Below, one piece after another: positions 7,469-15,620 of a stretch of 33,638 nucleotides of DNA. Positions within the stretch are counted from its first letter, which is position 1. Every line of letters starts with the position of its first letter. The position numbers were made by a program, and so were the translations under genes. The notes beneath the pieces were generated by a model. It was not told the DNA's origin. It saw only the letters and a program-made list of their open reading frames with translations, and searched no databases. Origin of the DNA: Gammaproteobacteria bacterium. Lineage in GTDB: Bacteria > Pseudomonadota > Gammaproteobacteria > DSM-16500. The stretch lies in contig JABDBD010000029.1 in the NCBI GenBank assembly GCA_013288815.1, forward strand, positions 1-33,638, written 5' to 3'.

Positions 7469-8737
7469 TTAAGGAACTAAGCCAGGTTGCAAAGGAGCCT
7501 GCATCTCTAACAGATAGTGTTTCACTTTTTGAAATGCTTGCAACAGTATTTGAATTTCATGTTCTGTATTGGCGGCTGTAATGGTAATTCGCAGCGTTTC
7601 TTGACCTTTTTTAACCATAGGATACGGCGCAAGCGTAACAAGAATTTGATTATCCCAAAGAATTTTTGCCGTTTGAATCAGATAATCCGTATCACCTATC
7701 CAGACAGAGATGATGGGATAATAGGTGTTATTATCCATGTAAAATCCCATTTCTCTCAATCCATCAATAGCTTGCTTACTGAGATGATATAATTTTTTTC
7801 TGAAAACATCGCCATGTTTTTCGTTAACAACCAATCCAGTGAGTATTGATTGCAATGATGCTGTTGGACATGGTCCGGATAAATCGTATGGTGTAGCATA
7901 AGCCTTAATATACGATTTCATTTTTTTATCACAGGAGATAAACGCCGCAAGCGATGAATAGGCTTTTGATAAGCCGCCAACATATAAAATATTATCGTAA
8001 TCATAATCAAAATGTCTAACCACGCCATTACCTTTATAACCATATGGGAGGTTTTCATCTGGGTTTTCACCCACCACACCAAAACCATGTGCATCGTCAA
8101 TATAAACAATTGCATTATATTTTTTTGCTAATTCAACGATAGTCGGAACATGAATATAATTACCGGTCATGCTATACGCACCATCAACCATAATTAATTT
8201 TTTAGGATTATCTCTATGCTGCTTGAGACCTTCTTCCAAAACATCATAATCATTATGATTAAAACTAATTAATTTCGATCCGCTATCACGCGCCATTTTT
8301 GCTGCTTCGTACATCGTCATATGCGCTGATTTATCTAAAAACATCACACCATCTTGGCCCATCAATGCTGGCACAACACCTATGCTGATTAATGTCACCG
8401 TCGGTAGAATCAATACATCTTCTGACCCAATTAGCTCAGAAAACTGTTCTTCCGCTTGTGTATATAAATTTGGACTCGCAACAAGACGGCACCAGCTAGG
8501 ATGAACTCCCCATTTACGTAATGCAGGCTCAACGGAAGCGATAATTTCTTCATTCAAATCAAAACCCAAGTAATTACACGATGCAAAATCCGCAACCCAA
8601 TTATCTCCAAACCGAATCATGCGCCCTTTTATTTCTAGCGCATCCGCATCAAACATTTGGCTAGAATGCAGCACTTTACTGATCAACGCTCTTTGGCCAA
8701 TGAGATTGGCATCAATTATTTTGTCAAAACTCGACAT
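7469..8737 (-). CDS. Alpha-oxoamine synthase (PLP-dependent), paralog 1
   Basis: This 422-residue fold-type I PLP enzyme belongs to the alpha-oxoamine synthase family (BioF, Kbl, serine palmitoyltransferase, HemA, CqsA/LqsA), which joins an amino acid to an acyl thioester with loss of CO2. Visible residues are His139 in LDKSAHMTMYEA, which stacks on PLP, Asp214 and His217 in YIDDAHGFGVVG, and the Schiff-base lysine Lys258 in GGLSKAYSSLAAF. After HGFGVVG there is an extra loop (ENPDENLPYGYKGNGVVRHF) that BioF and Kbl lack as I recall them, so these are unlikely as names. The length is slightly above the usual 390-400. AAGGA eight bases before the ATG fixes the start. The gene lies 19 bases after the methyltransferase gene and about 20 before the adenylating enzyme. 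It is about half identical by eye to the synthase at 11158. Confidence 0.88.
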   Translation of the reverse strand: MSSFDKIIDANLIGQRALISKVLHSSQMFDADALEIKGRMIRFGDNWVADFASCNYLGFDLNEEIIASVEPALRKWGVHPSWCRLVASPNLYTQAEEQFSELIGSEDVLILPTVTLISIGVVPALMGQDGVMFLDKSAHMTMYEAAKMARDSGSKLISFNHNDYDVLEEGLKQHRDNPKKLIMVDGAYSMTGNYIHVPTIVELAKKYNAIVYIDDAHGFGVVGENPDENLPYGYKGNGVVRHFDYDYDNILYVGGLSKAYSSLAAFISCDKKMKSYIKAYATPYDLSGPCPTASLQSILTGLVVNEKHGDVFRKKLYHLSKQAIDGLREMGFYMDNNTYYPIISVWIGDTDYLIQTAKILWDNQILVTLAPYPMVKKGQETLRITITAANTEHEIQILLQAFQKVKHYLLEMQAPLQPGLVP

Positions 8738-8756
8738 GTTTTAGATCCTTTTATTA

Positions 8757-9482
8757 TTAACGGATATAATATAGCTTTCCTATTTTACTAAACTCAAAAC
8801 TATCGACGACCAACCCAAGCTGAGAAGCGATATCATACAGATAATCACTGTGATAAACGATAGATCTAAATCCTTCTTTCGTTACAAACATCGTACCATT
8901 TTCTACCGTCATTGCTTTCACATGATTCAGGCCGCACGCTTTGTAATAACTCAGGACAGCATCTTTATCTGCATCCTGTCGATAAGTCGATATTAGCATT
9001 GTATAGTTAAGGTCATGCATTATTTTTAATATACGTACAGGCTCAAAGATATTGCCAAACACGTTGAATGGAAATATACAAACTGTCTTTAAACTAGCAG
9101 GGACAGGTGTTGTTGCCTTATTCAAATCAAGCACCGATAGACACTTTACGTGTCCTGACAGTTTTTTTTCTTTTAATTTACGTCGCGCCGTCACTATTTC
9201 ATTTTCAATAAAATCGATTCCATAATATTTTAAACCCAGCCGTAACGACACCCCAACATTACGAGCATGACCACAACCCACCTCGAGCATCGCGTGATAA
9301 TCTTCTAAATAATTTATAATCACTTCCTGAATTGTTTTCGATTCACCCTCTAAATAATTCATTATATCAGGAGAAAAATTTTCGCTATTTAAAATCTCAC
9401 GCCCATGCGAGCAGGAATAAAATTCAAAATTATCTGTTTTACCAATTGACTCTGGTAGATTTATTACGCTTGATTGTGACAT
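8757..9482 (-). CDS. Class I SAM-dependent methyltransferase
   Basis: The product is 241 residues. Motif I is LEVGCGHARN (residues 66-75), a good SAM-binding loop, and the acidic end of strand 2 is YYGIDFIENEIVTARRKL (about 86-103). The usual motif II/III area contains TVCIFPFNVFGNI and LISTYRQD. This fold transfers a methyl group to a small molecule; the site (N, O or C) cannot be told. It is the second gene of the operon, 19 bases after the exporter and 19 before the first oxoamine synthase, which argues for a tailoring role in the same pathway. Unlike the methyltransferase-like head of the last gene in the operon, this one keeps the glycine-rich loop and should be active. Confidence 0.85.
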   Translation of the reverse strand: MSQSSVINLPESIGKTDNFEFYSCSHGREILNSENFSPDIMNYLEGESKTIQEVIINYLEDYHAMLEVGCGHARNVGVSLRLGLKYYGIDFIENEIVTARRKLKEKKLSGHVKCLSVLDLNKATTPVPASLKTVCIFPFNVFGNIFEPVRILKIMHDLNYTMLISTYRQDADKDAVLSYYKACGLNHVKAMTVENGTMFVTKEGFRSIVYHSDYLYDIASQLGLVVDSFEFSKIGKLYYIR

Positions 9483-9501
9483 AGGCTGCTACTCGTTTTA
9501 T

Positions 9502-10698
9502 TTATATTTTTTTGATACTCATTTTGTTGGCTATTAAAACAAACATACTAATTAACACAGTTATAATCATTGTTAATGAAATCGAAAATGCATCCGCAAA
9601 ATATCCCATTACAGGCAAAGACCCAAGCATCACGGCATTCGTTACTAGGTTTTTTGTGCTAAAATATTTTGGGTGTAAGGAGCTCATTGTTTGCGAATAA
9701 ATATAATTATTGGAAACAATGTCTGAATAAATATACAAAAACCCGCAGAATGAATAGAGAATTCCGCCAATAATAACATTTTGTGAATACGAAAAAAGAG
9801 TCGCTGAAATTAATAGTAATGTGGTCGTTATTTCAAGATATTTCACAGAATAGGAACCAACCTTGGGAATCTTTCGGGCCAAACCAGCAATACCTCCCGC
9901 CAATATCCATATCGCAAAAAATACGCCAATCTCATCATCAGTTAAATGATAGACACTACGAAAGATCCCCATTTCCAATCCATTAATTGCAGCAAATACT
10001 ATAGTCAACACAGCAACAAAAATAAAAACATTCGCAGGTTTAAAGTAACTATTGAAAAGACTTAGTTGATTTCGAGACTCACTACCTTCATGAATCGCAT
10101 AACTTTGAAGAGGTAATTGTTTATCTTCACGGAGTTTTGCTATCAATACAAATATAAATAACCCACTGATAAAATACGTTGCAGCGTCCAGCGTAAATAA
10201 TCCTGAAAAACTTATTTTGCTGAATAATAATGGAGATACTAGCCAACCTAATGCCAATGCGACCGCATAAAGAACAGAAGATGTCGCATTAATATTTTTG
10301 ATGTGCGCTGGATCATGACTTAAACGAAACAACATGGTTTGAAAGGATGGCTTGGAGAAACCGTAAAAAATATAAATCACAACCAACATACAATACAAAG
10401 TATAAATGCTGGTGCTGCTCGCCATCACGATTGCAGCGATACCACTACAAATCTCGGCTACCAACATAACAATCAACAAATTGTTGTGATTTGAACGAAG
10501 AGCATAAAGGTAAGAAGCAACAATACCCGATCCAAAAATAGCGCACGCTTGTAAAGCTGCATAAAAGTTTGAATGCGTTCTTTCATAGACATAGATGAGT
10601 GAATACATTTGCGTAATGCCAATGCCAAAGCAACTGACGAAATTAGCTGTCAGGAGTAGTAGGAGATTTGTGTTATATATTTTGTATAATTCTTTCAT
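9502..10698 (-). CDS. MFS exporter of the biosynthetic operon
   Basis: This 398-residue protein has about 12 membrane segments and is most like the EntS/MFS_3-type exporters of siderophores and antibiotics. The N-terminus reads LLLLLTANFVSCFGIGITQM, followed by a loop with YALRSNHNNLL where motif A normally sits, so that motif is weak. The final helices end in a lysine-rich tail (NKMSIKKI). I chose the ATG at 10698; upstream in-frame TTG and GTG codons (to 10740) would add 14 residues of low hydrophobicity, and no start has a strong ribosome site. As the first gene of the operon and the only transporter in it, it is the likely exit route for the product. Export rather than import is inferred from family and context. 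Confidence 0.82.
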   Translation of the reverse strand: MKELYKIYNTNLLLLLTANFVSCFGIGITQMYSLIYVYERTHSNFYAALQACAIFGSGIVASYLYALRSNHNNLLIVMLVAEICSGIAAIVMASSTSIYTLYCMLVVIYIFYGFSKPSFQTMLFRLSHDPAHIKNINATSSVLYAVALALGWLVSPLLFSKISFSGLFTLDAATYFISGLFIFVLIAKLREDKQLPLQSYAIHEGSESRNQLSLFNSYFKPANVFIFVAVLTIVFAAINGLEMGIFRSVYHLTDDEIGVFFAIWILAGGIAGLARKIPKVGSYSVKYLEITTTLLLISATLFSYSQNVIIGGILYSFCGFLYIYSDIVSNNYIYSQTMSSLHPKYFSTKNLVTNAVMLGSLPVMGYFADAFSISLTMIITVLISMFVLIANKMSIKKI

Positions 10699-10829
10699 AT
10701 TTAATTTTTTATCTCGTAATGTCTCAACAAACACCCACAACCGTCATCGCTAGGCTTCTACATGCGTGAATGAGTAAATCCGCCCAAGCGTGATTTTAAA
10801 TTGACCTTCCACATCATTTAAGGTACTGT

Positions 10830-10858
10830 ATTGTACACCATTAATTGATCTAAATAAA
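10830..10858 (-). promoter_or_regulatory. Candidate promoter of the six-gene operon
   Basis: On the minus strand, TTTATT (10858-10853) and TACAAT (10835-10830) are spaced by 17 bases. The -10 box matches 5 of 6 positions and the -35 box is weak. The -10 lies within GTACTGTATTGTAC (10823-10836), which has a GTAC at each end and could be an operator, though the symmetry is imperfect. The leader would be about 125 bases. Confidence 0.3.
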
Positions 10859-10942
10859 GACAAATCTGCAATATCGTGAGATTAATTTGCGCAGCGTTAG
10901 TTATAAAAATATCATTTTTTTCATATAGTTAGATAAAAAAAC

Positions 10943-11133
10943 GCATTGTTGCGTAAGTCTTTTTCACCTCTCCCCCTTTGGGAGAAGTCGGCGCGAAGCG
11001 ACGGGTGAGGGGTAGTTAAAACACATTTTTATGAAATATGTTTTTTATTCACCCCTCACCCGCCGAGCGAAAAGCGTGCTCGTCGACCTCTCCCACAAGG
11101 GGAGAGGTGAAAAAATGATTTACGCAACAATGC
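10943..11133. repeat. 191-bp inverted-repeat element (MITE-like)
   Basis: The ends are exact 14-base inverted repeats: GCATTGTTGCGTAA (10943-10956) and its complement (11120-11133). Inside them the symmetry continues with interruptions. A CACCTCTCCCC-type block near 10965-10975 pairs with a GGGGAGAGGTG block near 11099-11109, and a GGGTGAGGGG block near 11003-11012 pairs with CCCCTCACCC near 11052-11061. No transposase is encoded. A partial relative lies at 20921-21003. CTCTCCC/GGGAGAGG and CGGGTGAGGGG blocks of this kind are common intergenic repeats in proteobacteria. Its RNA would fold into a long hairpin just ahead of the second synthase. Confidence 0.85.
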
Positions 11134-11157
11134 CATAAACCACTGGAATAGACCATT

Positions 11158-12405
11158 ATGAACACCAACCTTGAAGCCCTCTTCACCGATAACAATTTAA
11201 GCACTCAGCGCAAACTGATATCAGACATCTGCAAAACTAGCCCTATGTTTGATTGCGTTTTGCACAAGGTTAAAAACCGTCACTTGGTGGATGGCAAAGG
11301 CCATTGGTTAGCCGATTTTGCAACCCAAGACTACTTAGGGTTTGACTTTGAGCCACGCGTTATTCAAGCCGCTGTAGACGCCACCAAAGAATACGGGACT
11401 GTTGTTGCTTGGTGTCGATTAGTGGCTACTGTTGATTTGTTTAATCGCGCAGAAGAAGAAATAGCAAATTTAATTGGTACTGAAGCAGCAAGCATCTTTG
11501 CCTCAACAACGTTATTAAATCATGGCGTTATCCCTGCGTTACTCGGTAAAGATGGTATTTTATTCCTAGACAAATCAGGGCATGCAACCATGTATGAAGC
11601 GGGTAAAATTGCTCGTGATAGCGGCTCTAAGTTAGTGAGCTTTCCAACCGAGGATTATGATGAACTTGAAAAACTGTTAATTGAACATAAAGAGATTCCA
11701 AAAAAATTAATCGCTGTCGATGGCGTGAATAGTATGACAGGTGATTACACCAACTTACCTGCATTAGATAAGCTCGCAAAAAAATATAATGCGTTAGTTT
11801 ATGTTGATGATGCGCACGGCTTTGGTGTCGTTGGCGAACGACCTGACAGTGATAATCCATATGGACACAAAGGAAATGGTTTAATTAACTATTTTGGATT
11901 GGATTTCGAAAACATGGTATACATAGGCTGCTTTTCAAAAGCCTATGGCTCCTTTGGATCTTTTATTGCATGCAGCAAACGTCTTCGAAATTTTCTCATT
12001 TCACAAGCGACACCACATGATTTAGGCGGTGCTGGGCCTGCTTCAGCAATGGCAGCATTACTTGAAGGAATCAAAATAAACAAAGAACGCGGAGACAATA
12101 TACGTAAACGCATTCATGAACTCACACAACGCGCACTGAAAGGATTAACAGAATTAGGATACGATACTTACAATAAAACTTTGTTTCCGATTATCTCTGT
12201 GCATTTAGAAAAAGGCGATCTCATGATTGAAGCCTCTAAAATTCTGTATGAAAATCACATTTTATTAACACTAGCACCTTACCCTATGGTGAAACGCGGC
12301 AATGAAGCATTTCGAATTACAGTCACTTCGACAAATACAGAAGAAGAAATCGATCAGCTTATTAAAGCTTTTTCAGAATGCAAAAAACTTCTCGGTATGA
12401 GCTAG
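11158..12405 (+). CDS. Alpha-oxoamine synthase (PLP-dependent), paralog 2
   Basis: The product is 415 residues, in the same family as the minus-strand synthase at 7469 and roughly half identical along its whole length by eye. Conserved functional residues are His142 in LDKSGHATMYEAG, Asp217 and His220 in VYVDDAHGFGVVG, and the PLP lysine Lys261 in GCFSKAYGSFGSF. Here the glycine after SKAY is kept, as in most of the family; the paralog has serine. It has the same extra loop (ERPDSDNPYGHKGNG). Two retained, complete copies suggest two different condensations, two substrates, or a heterodimer as in eukaryotic serine palmitoyltransferase, although here both copies keep the lysine. The ribosome site is weak (GGAA 14 bases upstream). 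The start agrees with the paralog alignment. It is cotranscribed with the repeat protein 32 bases downstream. Confidence 0.88.
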   Translation: MNTNLEALFTDNNLSTQRKLISDICKTSPMFDCVLHKVKNRHLVDGKGHWLADFATQDYLGFDFEPRVIQAAVDATKEYGTVVAWCRLVATVDLFNRAEEEIANLIGTEAASIFASTTLLNHGVIPALLGKDGILFLDKSGHATMYEAGKIARDSGSKLVSFPTEDYDELEKLLIEHKEIPKKLIAVDGVNSMTGDYTNLPALDKLAKKYNALVYVDDAHGFGVVGERPDSDNPYGHKGNGLINYFGLDFENMVYIGCFSKAYGSFGSFIACSKRLRNFLISQATPHDLGGAGPASAMAALLEGIKINKERGDNIRKRIHELTQRALKGLTELGYDTYNKTLFPIISVHLEKGDLMIEASKILYENHILLTLAPYPMVKRGNEAFRITVTSTNTEEEIDQLIKAFSECKKLLGMS

Positions 12406-12437
12406 TTTAATAATAAAAATAATAGTAGTGAGCAATT

Positions 12438-15400
12438 ATGCCAAGTTACCTTGATTTTAAAAATCAACTGACACAAATCAAATTAGATGTTTTAGAGCAC
12501 GACAATCCATATCATCTAGACGCGGCAGAAAAAAAAGATTTTGAAATTACAGTGAATACGCTCATTTACATTATCGATCATATCGATATTCTCAAAACAA
12601 AAAACAATGTTTACTTTTGTGGTAATGACCTAGCACCTATACACTTAGAGGTTTATCCAAATGAGACACGTGAGCCTCTATTAATGGGCTCATTAGTAGA
12701 GTTATTTATTACTTGCTTTAAACGTGTTAAAGAACACAGCACTGAAGTCACTAGCAGTTTTTTGAAAAAGTTAAATGGTAATTGTATTGATGCACGCACA
12801 AGAGCTGCATTTGATGTCGCGCTAGACCTAGATGCCGCGCCAACTTTCACTGATCTAATCAATCAAGTTAGCGGTATTGTTGGTGCCGAAATGAGTTATT
12901 TTCGATTATTCTCAGAATTGTTACTAACAAAATGGGGAACACCGTTTAAAGCCGACAAAGGAGATAATGGTTTTTATCGTTTTAATGGTGTTTTAAACTC
13001 CGATTTGTTTAGCTCACTGCAGCGTTTTTTTATCGATATTTTAGCTCAAGAGCCCGATAGTGACAGCCTTCGTCAATTAGAAAAAATACCGGATCCGTTA
13101 AAAAAAATCTATTTACAATTTTTACTTCAGACACCCAACTTTCAAAATTTACATTCTTCTATTCCAAGAAGTACGTTTAGCAGAAGTTGGATTGAAAATT
13201 CATTTTCATTAAATCAACATCCTGAAACAGCACAACATTTTAAAGCATGGGATGAAAGCGCATTATTACCCATCAAAAAATTACTACTCGATCCTGAACT
13301 ACGAACCATTATTCCTCTCCAATCGTATAATGCATATCTACACATGGCATGTAGAATAGGTGATACAGAAACAGCTAACGAATTAATAAACGAAGGAAGT
13401 TCTTTATTTGTTAAAGATAACAGCGGGATAAGCTCTCTGAGCGTAGCTTGTCTATTTCAACAAACTGATTTAATTTGTCAATTGCTCACGCCAGAAATAT
13501 GCGCACGTGAACAAGTCGCGATCGAAGAAAGCTTTCATTTTGCATTAGAAAAAAATAATTCTGACATCATGCAAATCTTGTTTTCTCGACTAGGCAAAGA
13601 TCAAGCTGACAACTGCTTTCTCTCGGTTTTAGAAGTGAAAAATTTTAATCTAGCAGAAATTTTATTTTTGCAATTAAACCAGGGACAAAAAGAAAAATAC
13701 GACCCGTATCCTGACTATTTCATCTCACAAGTTTTTCTGTACTTTAGTGAAAAAATATTAACTGATAAAATGCAGTACGTACTAACAGAATTATTCTTTT
13801 TTAACGTATCTAGAAAAGAGTTACAACAATTATTAGAAGTTCAAATAAAAGATATCGGTATAGTCGCCTCCCGCATGGCTCAAAACTCAAAGCTTTCAAC
13901 TATATTAGCTTTTAATGCAAATAAAGAAACGGAGCGTTTAATACAGTTCATGCAAGGAAAAAACAATCCAGAATCGTTATTATTTCGCTCTCATTCTACT
14001 GAGAAAATTAAAACGTTAGCGGGTAATATCTATGCAGCTATCCTCTATCACACACAAATCAACTTGAATCAGACTGATCGATATACTTTAATGTTAGCAC
14101 TATCATTAAGAGTTGATAGCATGGATCTTCTTTTGCTTACGTTAAAACAAAGCGTTGAAATAACGAATGAGTTAATAAAAATACTAGCACCTCTTAAATG
14201 GAATAATCTGATATCAAAGAGGGCTCATGATGATTCAACCTATCTGCAAATTGTTTTTAAAGAGAGAAATGCCTCCATCTGTAGGGCGATTATAGACAAG
14301 GTATCTCCTGAAGCATTAAGCGCAACACTACTCTTAAAAAATAATGATGATACTACAGCACTACACACAGCTTTTCGTTATCAAGATGCCGCGATCTGCC
14401 GTGCATTAATCATCAAAACTACTGCTCACGAATTAAATACAGCAATCGTTCAACAAAATAAGGCTAACTGGACGCCGCTATGTACGTTATTGCATTACAA
14501 TGATGCTGTCACTTGCACTCTCCTCATTAACAAAATATCTTCTGATGCTCTTAATAAAGCACTTATACAAAAAAACAATATTGGATTTACTGCGCTACAA
14601 ACAGCATTTCGAAAACAAAATGCAGCGGTTTGCCAATCATTAATTGCGAAGGCTAGTCCTGAGGCTTTAAATGCAGCGTTATTAGAACACACTCATGAAG
14701 GCTGGACAGCACTACAAACGGCTTTCTTTTATCAGGATTCAGTCACATGCCAAGCGTTGATTGCAAAAGCTTCTGTTGAATCATTAAGTAGAGCACTCGT
14801 GAAAACAGATACTGACTGTTCGAATGCATTACAATGTATTTTGATGAAACAAGATAAAGCGACCTGCCAAGCGTTAATTGCGAAAGTATGGCCTATGGAT
14901 TTGCGCAACGCTGCAAAGCAAGCTGACAACATCAAATGGACGGCATTGCATCATGCTTTGGAACATCAAGATACATCTATATGTCTAGCAATAATGGCCC
15001 TATTTTCACCTGCTGAATTATATATAACACTCACACAAGAAACAGACGACGGTAACACTGCATTCACAATCGCTCTTTCTAAACAAGACGCTGCGTTTTG
15101 CCAAGACCTAATGACCCACTATACTTCTGAAGATTTATACAGAGGCTTTATACAAGAAACATATAATCAGTCTATCCTTCTCCATCCTGAAACTCGCAAT
15201 ATCCTGACTGAAAAAAATATCTTACCTCAGCTTCTTTTGAAAGTTCTCACTGGTGAAAATAAATTAACTGCTGATGAAATGAAAAAAATGACTGCATTCA
15301 AAGTGGTCATAAAAAACTATATTTTAAACATGCCTAATTCTCTTGAAAAAAATAAAATGTTAGAGAACGCTTTGAATCCTGAGACAAAATTAGGGTTGTA

Positions 15401-15527
15401 TTTCACACTTTATCAAGGGTTTTGGTTTATGACTAATACACGCAGTATATTAAAGGAACTGCAGGAGGCTCAACAGTTGATTCAAAATGCGGGACATGCT
15501 CACGCTTCTTTAAGATACTCGCATTAG
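12438..15527 (+). CDS. Large protein with ankyrin repeats and a 39-residue repeat array
   Basis: The product is 1029 residues with no signal peptide or membrane segment. Around residues 295-360 there are ordinary ankyrin-like units (YNAYLHMACRIGDTETANEL, then SSLSVACLFQQTDLICQLL). From residue 615 to about 926 there are eight units of exactly 39 residues, beginning at Cys615, 654, 693, 732, 771, 810, 849 and 888. Each has the pattern C-x-A-L-I-x-K-x-(S/A)-x-E-x-L-x-x-A, then T-A-L-x-x-A-x-x-x-Q-(D/N). The TALxxAxxxxD half matches ankyrin helix 1. The flanking N-terminal 280 residues and C-terminal tail are helical and unrecognised. It is probably a protein-binding protein, and an effector role is possible by analogy with Legionella Ank proteins. 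It follows the second oxoamine synthase by 32 bases with a GTGAG ribosome site, so the two are likely one operon. Confidence 0.82.
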   Translation: MPSYLDFKNQLTQIKLDVLEHDNPYHLDAAEKKDFEITVNTLIYIIDHIDILKTKNNVYFCGNDLAPIHLEVYPNETREPLLMGSLVELFITCFKRVKEHSTEVTSSFLKKLNGNCIDARTRAAFDVALDLDAAPTFTDLINQVSGIVGAEMSYFRLFSELLLTKWGTPFKADKGDNGFYRFNGVLNSDLFSSLQRFFIDILAQEPDSDSLRQLEKIPDPLKKIYLQFLLQTPNFQNLHSSIPRSTFSRSWIENSFSLNQHPETAQHFKAWDESALLPIKKLLLDPELRTIIPLQSYNAYLHMACRIGDTETANELINEGSSLFVKDNSGISSLSVACLFQQTDLICQLLTPEICAREQVAIEESFHFALEKNNSDIMQILFSRLGKDQADNCFLSVLEVKNFNLAEILFLQLNQGQKEKYDPYPDYFISQVFLYFSEKILTDKMQYVLTELFFFNVSRKELQQLLEVQIKDIGIVASRMAQNSKLSTILAFNANKETERLIQFMQGKNNPESLLFRSHSTEKIKTLAGNIYAAILYHTQINLNQTDRYTLMLALSLRVDSMDLLLLTLKQSVEITNELIKILAPLKWNNLISKRAHDDSTYLQIVFKERNASICRAIIDKVSPEALSATLLLKNNDDTTALHTAFRYQDAAICRALIIKTTAHELNTAIVQQNKANWTPLCTLLHYNDAVTCTLLINKISSDALNKALIQKNNIGFTALQTAFRKQNAAVCQSLIAKASPEALNAALLEHTHEGWTALQTAFFYQDSVTCQALIAKASVESLSRALVKTDTDCSNALQCILMKQDKATCQALIAKVWPMDLRNAAKQADNIKWTALHHALEHQDTSICLAIMALFSPAELYITLTQETDDGNTAFTIALSKQDAAFCQDLMTHYTSEDLYRGFIQETYNQSILLHPETRNILTEKNILPQLLLKVLTGENKLTADEMKKMTAFKVVIKNYILNMPNSLEKNKMLENALNPETKLGLYFTLYQGFWFMTNTRSILKELQEAQQLIQNAGHAHASLRYSH
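14280..15215 (+). repeat. Coding repeat: eight 117-bp units (39-residue ankyrin-like)
   Basis: Eight consecutive 117-base units start at a TGC/TGT codon at 14280, 14397, 14514, 14631, 14748, 14865, 14982 and 15099. Spacing is exact, with no insertions or deletions. DNA identity is highest between the units at 14631, 14748 and 14865, which share runs such as TGCCAAGCG(T/A)T(G/A)ATTGC, suggesting the most recent duplications were there. Confidence 0.85.
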
Positions 15528-15550
15528 TTCTGAGGTGACAAAATATCTAG

Positions 15551-15578
15551 GTGATTTCTCTGCCCACACTGATATAAT
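15551..15578 (+). promoter_or_regulatory. Candidate promoter for the Pht-like transporter
   Basis: A perfect TATAAT lies at 15573-15578 with a poor -35 (GTGATT, 15551-15556) 16 bases upstream. The start point would be near 15585, leaving a leader of about 36 bases to the ATG at 15621. Confidence 0.4.
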
Positions 15579-15620
15579 CCTAGATTCGGCAGTTAGAATC
15601 TCGTAAAACAGAAGAATAAT

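Larger units (their letters stand above)
10699..11157. other. Divergent intergenic region between the two oxoamine-synthase units
   Basis: These 459 bases hold no open frame I can support. The left part carries the candidate operon promoter, and the right part (10943-11133) is filled by a long inverted-repeat element that ends 24 bases before the second synthase's ATG. Any promoter for that synthase must lie in or just left of this element; I could not pick one with confidence. Confidence 0.7.

Noticed and set aside
3486-10698. Calling the operon a saxitoxin-like or sphingolipid cluster
   Set aside because: Only part of each gene set is shared. Carrier protein, amidinotransferase and reductase genes are absent, so the resemblance is kept as a hypothesis only.
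10943-11133. CRISPR array or integron attachment site at the hairpin-rich stretch
   Set aside because: There are no regularly spaced direct repeats or spacers and no integrase. The symmetry is that of one long inverted repeat.
7469-12405. Naming the oxoamine synthases LqsA, CqsA, BioF or Kbl
   Set aside because: The extra loop after HGFGVVG and the lack of lqsR/lqsS, biotin or threonine-dehydrogenase neighbours do not support any of these names.
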